DNA from: Punica granatum
Lineage: Eukaryota > Streptophyta > Magnoliopsida > Myrtales > Lythraceae
Assembly (NCBI RefSeq): GCF_007655135.1
Contig: NC_045128.1
Location: 26,382,811-26,446,810 of the forward strand
Reading direction: 5' to 3'
DNA length: 64,000 nucleotides
The notes beneath the pieces were generated by a model. The model saw only the letters and a list, made by a program, of their open reading frames with translations, did no database searches and was not told the DNA's origin. Made by a program: the position numbers and the translations under genes. Positions 1-11,939 of this stretch are shown here, one piece after another (position 1 is the stretch's first letter; each line of letters starts with the position of its first letter).

Positions 1-37
1 TCGATAAGTCAATCAAAATAAAAAATTTTGTAACCAA

Positions 38-228
38 TGTGAGTTGGTTCAAGCGGTTCGGCACTTGTTCCGCATAAGTAAGATATCGAACTTGAGTCCT
101 TGAGAATGCAGAAAATTCACATTGTGAGAGCTTTACCCCTTAGTGGGCCGACCTGACTCGACTAAATTAGTCGGAGCCTAATTGAGCTTATGGATACCGG
201 GGTTTACATCGAAAAAAAAATAAAAACT
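38..228 (+). repeat. tRNA-derived SINE-like element
   Basis: The 5' end carries a box A-like stretch (TGGTTCAAGCGG) and, about 30 bases on, a box B-like stretch around ATCGAACTTGAGTCC, as in the internal Pol III promoter of tRNA-derived SINEs. A conserved body follows (GAGAGCTTTACCCCTTAGTG, then GACTCGACTAAATTAGTCGG), and the element closes in an A-rich tail. The same body occurs in reverse at 5640-5880, 18835-18975 and 52630-52801, so this is a dispersed family. Family name not assigned. Confidence 0.6.
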
Positions 229-299
229 TCCGTAATTTAGGCATATGACCACCACGTTCAGATATATCCATTCTCTCCCCCTCATCTTTTATTTAATTT

Positions 300-655
300 C
301 TTCAATATCAAGAGATTGATAAAGCATTTGGCAACGAAATTAAGTTTGATTTAATTTGATTTAGTTTGATTTGAGGAGATGAAGGCAAAAGTAGTTGGAA
401 AAAGTATGTGAGATAATTTGAAGAAGAAGATAAAAAGTAATAATTGTGTTATTGAATTGCGGAAGAAGTGTTGAAATTGAGTAAAAGTGTTGAATAGTTG
501 AGAGAATTTAATATTAAAAAATTAATAGTAATAATAAATAAGTAAAAGTATGAGAGATAACATATAATAATTGCGTTGAATTGAAAAAAAAAATAAGTTA
601 AGCAAAATTTGATTTTGTTACTAAATATAGACTCAGACAGCAAACACTCAAGTGC
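300..655. repeat. AT-rich MITE-like repeat, degenerate
   Basis: The stretch contains GTAATAATTGTGTTATTGAATTG-type and AGTTGAGAGAATTTAATATT-type runs, also found at 43328-43572, 60838-61165 and (reverse) 59660-59945 and 62152-62432. Its ends are not clear and no target-site duplication was seen. Confidence 0.35.
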
Positions 656-2070
656 ATTCCTGTATAAAGGCTCATATTAGCACCTGTGTCACTAGGATAA
701 TTAATTAAGGGGCGCATTTGGTGGCCCTGCATGTAATTTCAACTGAGATAAAGTAGCCGCATAGAAGTGATTGCTTGTAAAGTCATGCAATCATGTTATT
801 ACAATATTTGGCATGTGAGAGGATTTCCAGGTAGGCGATATGCTTGAAACATGGGAATAATTGGAAGAGACAAGTGCTGATTTGGCTTTACACATCTGCT
901 CTATCAAACATCGGTACTCTTTTAGAGAAGAAAATTTAACAGCCGATTGACCTGCTATATTCAAAATCAACAAAGTCGAAGAATTCATAATTTGGATGTA
1001 GTCCTTCGTTCACTGCCCTTTACCTTTCTCGGTCTGTTTTATGATCTACTTGTAATGTTTCTTATAAAAAAATTGGAAGAGACAAATGCACTTACCGGGT
1101 TGCTTGAAGTTGAAGGATTGGTGATTATTGTATAATCCATTTTGCCTGTGGAATGACAATGGACAACAGCTCACCTGCGTAACCGAGCAGAAAATATAAC
1201 TTGGTATTTCTTAGAATCATCATCGACCATGTTGTCCATAGAAAATTGATCGAAAAAGTCATTCCGAATATGTGCTAGGAATGGAGCTCAACCGTTAGCG
1301 GCAAAATTAAGGGACCAGTGATGACCCCCTACAATCTTCCCAATACTACCTATCAAGAGTCGGGAAAATCGTCTCACTGATCAAGTTTGACAACCACAGG
1401 CGCCATGGATAGCTCCTAATTCCGCCTTACGTTTCCAAGTTCTCGGCAGCACCTCGGAGTGACTTTCTATCCATTCCTTTATACCTACTAAAATCATGAA
1501 TATCTCTTGATTATAACCGAGAGAATAGTATGAAATAGAAATGACTCTCAGGACCAAAATATTGAAGCATCAAGGGATCCATTGTGGGTTTTTCAATTTT
1601 TCCTGCGCAACTTTTATTGATTAATCTTCTCACTATAAGAAAAGCTGATGTTCGGCTTCAGAATTAGTGGGATATATAGAGTCGAGTCAACCATAGAAAA
1701 TGAGGAATCCATTTGCATATCTGACGTATAAAAATTGTTTCCAGATATTGGGGCAGGATGGACGTTCTACCCTCCTCCCAAATTTCATCCTCAATCAAAT
1801 GCTCCTTAATCTTCTCCCACATTACTAAAATATATATATATATATATTCGGTTACAAGAGAGGCCCGTTTACTTAGTATAATAAAATAGAAATCTTAATA
1901 GTTTATAAATGGATACGGATAGTCTCACTGAATATCAAAACTGGAGCCTTTTAATTACCAGGCAAAGGTGTGTACAATGACGCTGCACACTTTTGATCAC
2001 ATTACTATACTAGATTCACTATTTCTTTTTTTGGTTGAATATGATTCACCCCCTTTTTCATATTTTCCAT

Positions 2071-2710
2071 TCAGTATATTTTCTTCATTCAGTCATTGCA
2101 TTTTGGATGTATATTTCAACTTTTATTTCTTTTTCTTTTTTCCCTATTTCTAATTCAAAGTACATGTACTTAATGTCAATAATATTGTTTCCACGTACAT
2201 TCAGTATATTTTCTTCATTTAGTCATTGCAATTTTAGATGTATATTTCAACTTTTCTTTCTTTTTCTTTTTCCCACTTTCTAATTCAAAGAACATATACT
2301 TAATGTCAATAATCTCGTTTCCACTTACAGTATATTTTCTTCATTCAGTCATTGCACTTTAGATGTATATTTCAACTTTTCTTTCTTTTTCTTTTTCCCT
2401 CTTTCTAATTCAAAGAACATATACTTAATGTCAATAATATTGTTTCCACTTACATTCAGTATATTTTCTTCATTCAGTCATTGCACTTTTAGATGTATAT
2501 TTCAACTTTTCTTTCTTTTTCTTTTTCCCTCTTTCTAATTCAAAGAACATATACTTAAAGTCAATAATCTTGTTTCCACTTACAGTACATTTTCTTCATT
2601 CAGTCATTGCACTTTAGATGTATATTTCAACTTTTCTTTCTTTTTCTTTTTCCCTCTTTCTAATTCAAAGAACATATACTTAATGTCAATAATCTTGTTT
2701 CCACTTACAT
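2071..2710. repeat. Tandem repeat, 5 units of 126-130 bp
   Basis: Units begin near 2071, 2201, 2327, 2456 and 2582. Each runs from a CAGTATATTTTCTTCATTCA start through a pyrimidine-rich middle to CTTGTTTCCACTTACA. Lengths run 130, 126, 129, 126, 126, the difference being two T bases at the junction. Open frames here are low-complexity Phe/Ser-rich and not genes. Copy B holds only a single diverged unit, at about 14226-14338. Confidence 0.85.
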
Positions 2711-2958
2711 GGTGGGTAGATATGATGTTCACTTAATCTGTAAGGGCAAGCCAAAAATTAGAAGAAGAAAAAGAAAGAAAAACTCATTTTGCTATGAAGG
2801 CTGAAACTGGAAAAAGACTAATTAATAAAATGGGACGCACGATAGAGAATATTCCGTAATGATCGGAAGTTTGGAAACTAGTCCTTTGTCTATGCTGTTT
2901 TCTTAAATATTTTTACACATAAATAGAAATTTATTCAATTACATACATTGGCTCTGAG

Positions 2959-2960
<2 letters not shown>

Positions 2961-2986
<26 letters not shown>
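2961..2986. repeat. (TA)n microsatellite
   Basis: Uninterrupted TA dinucleotide run of about 13 units. Confidence 0.95.
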
Positions 2987-2989
<3 letters not shown>

Positions 2990-5639
2990 AGAGGTTCCAA
3001 TCTTTGCCTTTAATCCCCATGGTTCACGTGAATACCCTGCAAGCCCACGGGATAGTTATGTGATTGGACATTGGCCCCATTTTTTCATAAAAAGAAATAA
3101 TGATTATATGATGCTCACCCACGGATATGGAATAAAAAAGTTCAAATTAAAATATCATTCACAAAATATTCCATATTCACATATTTCTCCTATTTTTAAT
3201 AGGTCTATGGCCTCTCTTGGGATCGAAAGTGAGACAAAAACCAATACAGATAGCCATATAATATGCTCAATGGGTCACATTCTTAACCGACTTGGACTTT
3301 TATTTCTAATCCAATAAAATGATGGAGATGTTCTTCAATTAGAAAACAGAAAACAGGGTATGAAGGTCAGCGTGATGGTTTGGATCTATCTTTATAGGGA
3401 AAGTCATACGTTTAGCCCATTACTTTTGGATGTTTTCTGTTTTAACCCATTTTCTTTTTTTTATTCATTTTTATTCAGTAACTTTGATTACTTTTCTAAT
3501 TTACTTCTTTTTTCCTTTATTTCTGTTTGTTTTGTCATCCATTTCCATCACTTAAGCAAATTTTCTATTTGGAAAAATGTAAATTTTGATCCTAGCTTAT
3601 ATAGCTTTTTAATTGTGTCCTAATTCCCTCTCCGTTTTTTTTTCCAATCTCGTTGTTAAATATTTTATTCTTTAGTATTGTGTTTAATTTTCGCATAAAA
3701 ACTATAATATGACATTTTTCTAGTAAAATATATTTTGAAAAGTTAAATATTCTAAGAAGTTAGAAAAGGGAAAAAGATTGCCGAAGGAGAAAGTGGACAA
3801 TCGACGGCAAATGTCGGACACCAATGTCGCAGAAGGTGATGGTCCCAGGTGTTACGCGCTAGTGTCCCTTCTCTCTAGCTTCAGTATATTTGTTTTGAAG
3901 TTCTTAAATGATTAAATTTAATTTTTAAAATTTATAGAGAGAGACATAATGAAAGGTCACTAGTGACCTCGTCTCTTAATGGCGTCCGTTACTGGACCTC
4001 AGATGTCCCTATCTCCCTTTTTAGCTTCCATATCTTTGTTTTCTTTTAAAAAATCTATAGTTCGATATTTCTGAAAATATATTTTTTTTATTTCATATAA
4101 TATCATTTTAGCATTTATGACTGAAAAAAAACTGAAGAAGAAGACCAAAGCGAATATATTGTGTAAGCGATTAGAACAAAATCAAAAATTGAATTTTTTC
4201 TAATAGGAAAAATGCATAAGCAATTAAAAATAGGTTAAAATAGAAAGTTAGTGGGGTGAACCGAATGTATAGTATTTCCATCTGTATATTCATCAAAATC
4301 ATGCGCGTATTCCGGCTATGCTGCTGACGGGCAGGAATATTTGGGTGAATTGGGAATTACGCACATGACGTGCATGCGGAAAGCAGCCGTTTCTTCAACC
4401 CTGTACTTCTTTTTCATGGGTCCATAATTTCAGGGGGGAACAAGTCGGCGCCCTATACATCCACATGTCAAACTTAATTGGCATGCTTCCCAGAAATCAA
4501 TCCAATTAGAGACCTATCTCAGCCAATAAATTAGGCACGACCCAAGCTTTTTACACGTCGTTTTATGGTAAAAAAAATATACATATATATATATATACAC
4601 ACTATCCGACAGAATGTATATTGTGATTCAGCTAATTCGACATCTTTTTTGTTTTTTGTAATTAATTAAGATTTTGAATTTGCGTCTTGCGAATGGAAAA
4701 TATTCATAATAGAGAAAAATTTATGATTTAGTGAACCAATTCGACTCAAATCTAGATTATTTGGGAGGCATTAGACCTCTGTATATTAAGTGGTGCGTAT
4801 TTAAAAAACAAAATCAATCGAGATATGTAATATAGAAAAGTACGAATAGGAGTTGTATGTAGTTATCGCTGATCTAGAATTGAGAGGTTTTTCGCTTGAT
4901 TATTATATAATTCAGTATGGTTTTCGATGTCTCGTCATTTGTAGGTACTAGGTTGTGCTTTCGAATTTTATTTCTCTCTCGTATTAGAAACGTAGTTGGT
5001 CATTTACTGAAATCTACAGGTTGAAAAGATTATATCAATGAAAGTCAAAGGCATAAACAAATCCCGTGAGCAAACTAACTTAACGTCTTTGACAGACCCT
5101 TTCTCTCTATTACCAATTCCGCATTACCTTGACATCATCCACTTAATTTGATCCATAACATCAGGAAGAAAGTACAAGTCATTCTTATCTAACCCAATCC
5201 AATTTTTCAAAAGGTGGTAGATTAAAGACTTTCTCTCAACGAAATCAGCCATTCGAGCTTACCAAATTAATCAACGCTTGAAATTTAGGGTTCCGTGGTA
5301 CAAAAGTCATTGAGTAGAAAATTTGATCAATTATATTACTCTGATTATGTCAAACTAGATAGGTAATACTCATTTTCACAAGAAAAAAAAAAGAAAAAAG
5401 TTTTCAACTTTCTTGTTACGGTCATGCGCTTATTAATTTGAACTATTTTTTTACCCCCTCTCTCCGGCCGGTACCATCATTCATATTAATTGGCCAATCA
5501 ATACGAGGTGGAGCTGTAGAGGCAATAATTACAACCTTTAGTAGAACGAGAATGTTTTTTTTTTTAATTAATTCCTCAGGTTGGTGTCCTTTTGTTATGT
5601 CGATCTTTTTTTTTTTTTTGTCCATCAACTAGCATCCAG

Positions 5640-5880
5640 AATTCAATGAACCTCGCCTAATCCAACGTCAAGTTAGGGTCACTTACTAAAAGGTAAAACT
5701 CTTCCATTTTGAACATCATAAAGGACATTATTCTGGCTATTCTGGAAAATAGAGCATTATTTGATGTTACTTCACCCTCCCCAACAAGTCCGCAGCATGA
5801 GATTCGAACTAGTATTCTCTTTCTCATGAGCTTGTTAGTGGTCAATCTTACATTTCACCAAATAGAATTGAGAGAGATTA
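5640..5880 (-). repeat. tRNA-derived SINE-like element (reverse)
   Basis: Read on the minus strand it has a box A-like 5' part, a good box B (AGTTCGAATCTC), then a diverged version of the family body (TTTTACCTTTTAGTAAGTGA). It is more diverged than the copy at 38-228. Confidence 0.45.
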
Positions 5881-7090
5881 CTTTTAAATGGGTAAATGAC
5901 ACCATATATTATGGTTATTGCAATATTTTCATCACATAGTACAAAATAAAAAAATTTCATCAGACATCACAAATTTTTTTCACCATACATCAAATCGTTA
6001 GTTTTCCGTCCAAAAATTAACAAAAAGCTGACATGGCGCGTTTTTTTTGAAAACGTTGCACAGGTGGACACTCATGTGGACATGTGTGGGTCCCACTCCC
6101 TTATTACTCCCTCCTTCTGTCATGTCTTTCCCGCTCAACTTTGCAAGCATTTGCCACTTCCCCCTGTCTTTTCCTTTATTCCCACAAATCAAACAAAGCT
6201 TGATCTTCCCTAACTCCTAATCACAGGAAGAATCGATAGAAGAAGGAAGGAGAAAGCTCCTGATAGGTGAAGGGTGTCGATTCCTTGCGAGAAAAAGAGC
6301 GAGCACTAGTACATACTGCGGAATATAGGACGATCAATCACAGGTGGTCCCGAGATCCTTTTGCATGTCGTTTTTTCTGATTTGGAGTTCATGATGGCAT
6401 AAAAAATAATACATTGTTTAGTTGCAGGTGGGACATAACTTGAAGAAAGTTGGTGGATTGTGGGATAAAAATGGGATATTTTCGAGACAGAGAGCAGTTG
6501 GCGTCTTGCCACTAGAATATTTTCGAGACAATGAAGAACTCACTCCATAGTTGAAGACATTGTAATTTAGAAATTATTACTCTATTGATTAGTTTGGCAT
6601 GATTTTATTGTTTGCTATCACAACTTATTAAGTGTTGTCTACTTTGAGTAATTAGTTTTGGAGGCGTTTTGTTCGAATATTGTTAGATTACAGGGAATGT
6701 GAAAATACAAGAGAAAGTTTAACTATGGAACTTTTTTCCTGGGTTATAAGTCAAAACATGAAATTGTTGTGTTTGGTAAATTATATTAGATTACGGGAAA
6801 TGTGGATGATAATATAATATATGATTTATTTTTACAGAGATAATAGTGGATCCCACGATCGTGATGTTCGTTATAATCTAACCATTTCACATGTTTTAGA
6901 TGCAAAGTCTTTACCGATCACTATTATAAAGTTCTAACTCGAGCAAATAAGTACAATGATTAACTTTCACAACCTCTACAACCAGACGTTGCAAAATACA
7001 ATGTAAAGTTCGAACTTTACAATGTAAACTCCTCACTTCACACCGAACCAAACGGCTCCTTAGTTCTCTTTGTCTTTTGCTATCGTAGGG
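5881..7090. other. Intergenic, nothing recognised
   Basis: AT-rich DNA with only short chance reading frames. A short GGAAATGTGGATGATAATATAA-like stretch resembles degenerate transposon sequence, but I cannot name it. Confidence 0.5.
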
Positions 7091-7093
7091 TGG

Positions 7094-7530
7094 GAGCTCA
7101 GTTTGGTATGCAATTATACTTCGGAGGCCACATGGAACTGACACCTCCAGTTCAATACATTGGTGGTACAAGTTGTACTTTAATTGTGGATGCTAATAAA
7201 ATGTCATAGCATGAGATGAAAAGGACATCTAGAATACTTTTGCTACAAAGAATCCAAAAGAATGTGGTATTTCGTTTCTAAAAGTAGCTTAGATGATGGT
7301 TTAGTTGACATAAATATTGATCTTGAGGTGACGAAAATGGTTGAGCTTGGATTGAAGTGTTATAATTACTGTGTATACTGAAGTAGATCAAGAGAAGGAT
7401 AGTGATGATGAGGGTCACGGAGCAGAGGTTGACTTTGATGTTGAGGCTGAGGGAACAGGGGATAAGATAGATGATGATGCTAGTAATCTTTTGCTAGTCC
7501 TCGAGCAAAAAAACCAAACTTTTTTCCCAT
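7094..7530 (+). pseudogene. MULE (MuDR-type) transposase N-terminal remnant
   Basis: One frame from 7099 reads GMQLYFGGHMELTPPVQYIG and then, after a short gap, VDANKMS, followed by a stop. This resembles the PB1-like N-terminal domain of plant MuDR transposases (a His-Gly-Gly strand, Tyr-(Ile/Val)-Gly-Gly, then an Asp and Met-Ser). Another frame at 7284-7378 reads SLDDGLVDINIDLEVTKMVE, and a third from about 7375 is acidic (KDSDDEGHGAEVDFDVEAEG), as is usual after that domain. Two frame changes and in-frame stops mean it is dead. No MULE catalytic domain or SWIM zinc finger follows. Identification is by motif recall. Confidence 0.5.
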
Positions 7531-8830
7531 AACACTTAAGAGCTGCACATACGAAGAGTAAGATAGGATTATATGCTTGTGCTCTGCATGGATATCCAGT
7601 AGGTGTGGTCCTAGTTAGTTGTATATGGGAAGAGGCTACCGATCAAGATAGGATTTACTAACCTGAGTAAACAAGGAAATGACCCCATGGATATGAGTTC
7701 GATTCTGAATCAAGTAGTCTTTGGCCAAGGCAGTGGAACTTAAAAAGACAAGAGTTTTTGTTTTAAGTCATATTGATCTAAGAATGGAAATCAGTGATTC
7801 ATATGATCGGTTATAGAGTTTAACATTCACCATGACTCTCGCTAGATCGGGATTATGTAGTAAGGAGACATGCATGCATACAATGTATAGTCATTGGTTC
7901 ATCAGAGTGTATTAATTGTTTATTCATCATTGTTAGGATCGTTACGATATACTGTTAGGTGTCACTCATAACCTTTGGGAGTCGAAAGGCATTTTGCGAA
8001 TTGTGCTTTTGGTTTCGGAAAGAGCTTTTGGTAGTGTCAAAGAGTTGATGTTATGATGCCATTGCCTCGCAGTGATGAACTTAGTAAGTCACACACAATA
8101 GGACTATGAAAACTAAGATTGAATCAATTCTAATTAAGGTAGTTAATTAGAGAACAGTTATCGAATACGATTTGCAATGTGATTGCAGGGGTGCTAGCGC
8201 ATTCCGAAGTCAATACTGAATCGTGGATGTGTCCATATGAGAAAATACGAGAGTTTCATCTTTGAAAATTTTCCTAAAATAGATTGTCTATAAGTGAAAG
8301 TTATAGTCAAGGACATTATGGTCTTTTATTTGTTTGGCTTGTGAGGCAAGTTATTAGATAACTTAAAATGCAAGGACCTAATAGTGATTAATTGATTACT
8401 GGAATTGCCATTCGTGAAAATTCTCTGCCGCCGTCAAAGCAAATGTTGATTACCACATAATTTTCCAGCGTCTTTCTATTTTTCTATTTATAAAACACAA
8501 ATCTCAACGACCGTAATCATCGAATAAAAGAACGAAGGCCTTCCCATTAGCATTTAAATATTTGATACCGATACACTGGGACTGTATATTCCTAGACATA
8601 TCGGTATAGGAAACCAAGGTGATTAGGCGATATATGCAAGGCCAGGCACCGAATGAACTAGCTAAATAAAGGCTAGACACGCCACAGGCTCAAGCACGCC
8701 AATCAGTCACCTGATCATATATAATCTATTTCTATGTCTTAAATGATCCCACCTTCTCATATCTAGTAGGATCCTTGGATATAGGATTTCTATTACGGTT
8801 TCATAGATGTGGCGCCTCGAATGATCTCGA
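7531..8830. other. Intergenic; 3' flank of polygalacturonase 1
   Basis: No gene recognised. The last few hundred bases lie downstream of the minus-strand polygalacturonase stop codon and should include its 3' UTR and poly(A) region. Confidence 0.5.
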
Positions 8831-8833
8831 AGC

Positions 8834-11709
8834 TTACAAGCAGCTGGAGGGTTGTACTGCGCCAGAAGCAGTTCCTCCAGCATTCTCACACGAGGCTTCC
8901 GCTACCCGATTCCCATAAGTGAGCTTCACGTCCTCCATCGTTATTCCTGTGCATGGGTACTCCGAACTGCAGTCAAATTTCACTGCAACCTCGGTCGCAG
9001 AAGTCCCGTGGATGTCTTGGTACGTCACGTCACTGATCCTGACACCAGATGACTAAAAAGAGGAGAGCATATACAATAGAATTGGTTAATAATCTCGATT
9101 TATGCATGCAACCTCATACATATACGTGGTAGAATTAATTTAAGAATTCAATTTACTTTCATGGTCTCCAAGATTGGCACAGTACCTCGTGAGGGCAATC
9201 ATCGTCATCTGTGCAGTAGTTTTGGTTGATGATGATTGGGTTCTGGACATTGTTCATGACTGCATGTTGGAATAGGATGTTGCGCGCGAAGCCAGTGCTA
9301 GGTTTCGCCCATGACTTGATTCTCACCCCATTCTGCGTACCTGTAAATGTCGCGGTTGTGACCGTCACGTTCTGTACTCCGTCCTCCTGCGAGTCCTTCC
9401 CAAGGCTCCCAATGCTACACACAGTAAGGCAATCCGAGCATTTGTGTATGAAATAGCTATTTTCAACTCGGACAGACAAAATATTTATGGATTATTAGAG
9501 TCTTCTTTTCCTCCTAATTATAAACTATTACCTTATTCCGTGGCCAGGTCCACAGGCAACATTTTCGATCCAGAGATTGGATGCACCAGGGCCAATTGAA
9601 ACACAGTCATCCCCAGTTCCTATCTTCGAGTTCAGGACTGTGACACCCTGCGACTGTGAAATGTGGATGCCATCGGTGTTAGGACTGGTCCCCGAGGCAG
9701 AGACCTTGACTCCTTGTAGTTTCACGTTTTGGCACCCGTTGACAACTATGTGGAACATCTGGCTGTTAACCGAGCTCAAGCCGCTGACAAGAATGTTCTC
9801 CGAATTGCTGAACTCCAGATTCTGCACATATACCATAAAGAACTAAATCAATATCTGATAATTAGAACATTACATGGACTTTTTCATGCTTTAATCTAAG
9901 CCACCAAAATCACGTGCCTCAAGGTGGCTCTGATCCAAACTGTGGGACCCACGAACTTATTCGAAATTCAATTGGACAAGAATATATATTAGGTTTATAA
10001 GACCGTCCTGATTTGAGAGCTATGGAAGTATCACTCCGTTGACCTTAGACATTCCCATCACCAAAACTTGCAAAATCACGTTTTGCACAAAATGGTAACT
10101 TTCAGACGGATCATTTCATATATTGAGCTCAGACGCACGCATTTTGGCCACCGCTACTACATTTCGGTCTCATTTGGTACAAAATAAGAGGGTCCATTGC
10201 TATGGCTCGTCTTACGGATGACCACCTTGTTTTATTAAGTGATTTTCCTTCAAGGGAAAACAACTAATTCCGTTAGCAGTCCTTATAAGGTCTACTTCCC
10301 CCATCTATAGATGATCCTTACCTAGGAATGCCATTTTATTACGACTATGTATATACAGTTATTGTTAGGGTGGAAATATATACATGAATCAAAGATGGAA
10401 AAATATGAAAAGAGTATGCATGTAGGAAATAAAATATGGACGCCAACTACCCTTTGAAGCCCAACAAAGTGATACGGCATACATTCCCTCAATTTTCCGA
10501 TTTTTCTTCTGCCAAACTATAGAATGACCAAATAAGCCTGCACTTATTTGGACAGACCGACCGATCGGGTATTTATTAGAGATTAGATTGGACTTCTAAA
10601 CTTAAAAATCCTAAGCCTGCCCTTCTCAGACGATTTGCTGGAATGGATAACCATTAGGTTTGTACTAGGATGCAAATACATATGAGGGTAAAATGGTAAA
10701 TGCAGTTTTGCATTTTATTATTAGCAACCGCCAGCCGCCCCGCATCCTCCATTGTGGAATTACCGCATCAACCTCCTTAATAAACGCCATTTACTTATAA
10801 TTAACTTGACTTTTTTTTTTGGGGTAAGTAATTACCTTGACTTGGTTGACTCTCAGAGTAAACGAAGGGAAAAGAAAAACAAATGGACTCTCTCACTTAC
10901 TGGAGGAAAAAGTGAAATACGAATTTTCACCCAAAGAAAACAATAAAAAGTAACATACAAATATCGATCGCTTTCTTTTTAACTCGAGGGTCAGAACCAA
11001 GTAAAAGCCATCAATCTCAGACAATATGACAATGAAATTTTGTGATCTCACTGAAAAATATATAGCATTCTATAAGTTGAAGAAATAATACGTTTAGAAA
11101 ATTACGTGTTCTTATTGAAAAATATGAAAAATATAGGGCATGATAATTTGAAAAATATTTCAAAATTACAGGTACTTTTCACTGAAATTGGAATTATTGA
11201 AATGAGAATTAATATTACGTGAAGAGTTGATTAGGCATACTTACCGTGGCACCTTTAGGGCAGCTCTTCCCCGAGGCCTTGCACTCCCACAAGCCCGACC
11301 CCTGCCCATCGAGGACACCTCCAACGACATTCAGTCCGCTGACGTGGCGGAAGATGATCCAGTTCTCTGAACTCCCGATCTCGCTGTAGTCGGAGGGGGC
11401 CACGAGGGTCCCACCCATCTTGAATGTGATGGAGCTACTCTTGCAGGGCCCGACGAAGGCAGCACTTTTGATGTAGAAGCTGCCTGAGGGGACGTTGATG
11501 GTGGCAGGGCCAGAGGAGGCGCAGGCTGACGACCACGCACTGAGGAAGGCCTTGCTAGAGTCCGACTTTCCGTCGGCTTTGGCCCCGAGCGACACGACAT
11601 CGTACTGAGCTGCTGTCACAGGTGGAGGGGAGAAGAACAAGAAGGCAATGCAGATAAGGGTTTGAGGAAGAGAACTGAAACTCATGGTCATGGTAGTTCC
11701 TCTAGCCAT
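8834..11709 (-). CDS. Polygalacturonase (GH28), 4 exons, intact
   Basis: Exons by splice signals and phase: 11709-11245, 9821-9532, 9414-9186 and 9052-8834 (465, 290, 229, 219 bases), giving 400 residues. The start is the first ATG after a TATA-like box. Residues 1 to about 34 form a secretory signal (hydrophobic LICIAFLFF, then AA before QYDV), so the product should act in the cell wall. All four family motifs are present: SPNTDG, GDDC, GHG within CGPGHGI, and RIK. These supply the catalytic aspartates, the histidine and the substrate-binding Arg/Lys of GH28 enzymes that cleave 1,4-galacturonan in pectin. Intron 1 is long (about 1.42 kb); introns 2 and 3 are 117 and 133 bases. It is clearly more diverged from the two plus-strand paralogues at 48-56 kb than those are from each other. 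Endo or exo mode cannot be told from sequence. Confidence 0.93.
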
Positions 11710-11820
11710 TTTCGTGAGACGGAGAGGGAGAGAGACAGGAATTGGAAGTTATGAATTAGGAAATGGGTGTGTGTGTGTGGCGAAGGTGGTGGTGATGAAA
11801 GTGAATGGGCTTTCGTGGGG

Positions 11821-11828
11821 TATTTATA
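11821..11828 (-). promoter_or_regulatory. TATA box of polygalacturonase 1
   Basis: On the minus strand TATAAATA lies about 112 bases before the ATG. This is close to the TATA-to-ATG spacing of the other two polygalacturonases in the window (about 90-97 bases). Confidence 0.6.
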
Positions 11829-11870
11829 GAAGTAGGAATAGGAATTCTTTCTCTCGGAAGGGTGCATGGA

Positions 11871-11934
11871 ATTATTATTATTATTATTATTATTTGGTAT
11901 TGTTTTTCAAAAAAAAAAAAAGAGAGAGAGAGAA
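11871..11934. repeat. (ATT)8, poly(A) and (GA)n simple repeats
   Basis: Three adjoining simple repeats lie about 50 bases upstream of the polygalacturonase TATA box: ATT triplets at 11871-11894, then a run of A, then GA dinucleotides to 11934. They could vary in length between individuals. Confidence 0.9.
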
Positions 11935-11939
11935 ATTGG

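Larger units (their letters stand above)
780..5480. repeat. Segmental duplication, copy A
   Basis: A collinear series of diverged blocks matches copy B (13425-18430) in order and orientation. By eye the pairs are 784-872/13430-13512, 1143-1380/13627-13850, 1741-1830/14056-14150, 2760-2930/14950-15110, 3060-3330/16260-16660, 4280-4560/16700-17420, 4820-4960/17710-17850 and 5040-5345/17955-18280. No convincing gene is seen inside. Unmatched stretches (about 3340-4270 here) are later insertions or deletions. It also holds a (TA)n tract at 1829-1848. Confidence 0.75.

Noticed and set aside
38..228. A functional tRNA gene
   Set aside because: Only box A- and box B-like words are present; no cloverleaf can be built, so it is called a SINE.
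2035..2283. Phe-rich open frame
   Set aside because: Produced by pyrimidine-rich tandem repeats.
2071..2710. CRISPR-like array
   Set aside because: Units are contiguous 126-130 bp tandem repeats without spacers, in a plant genome.
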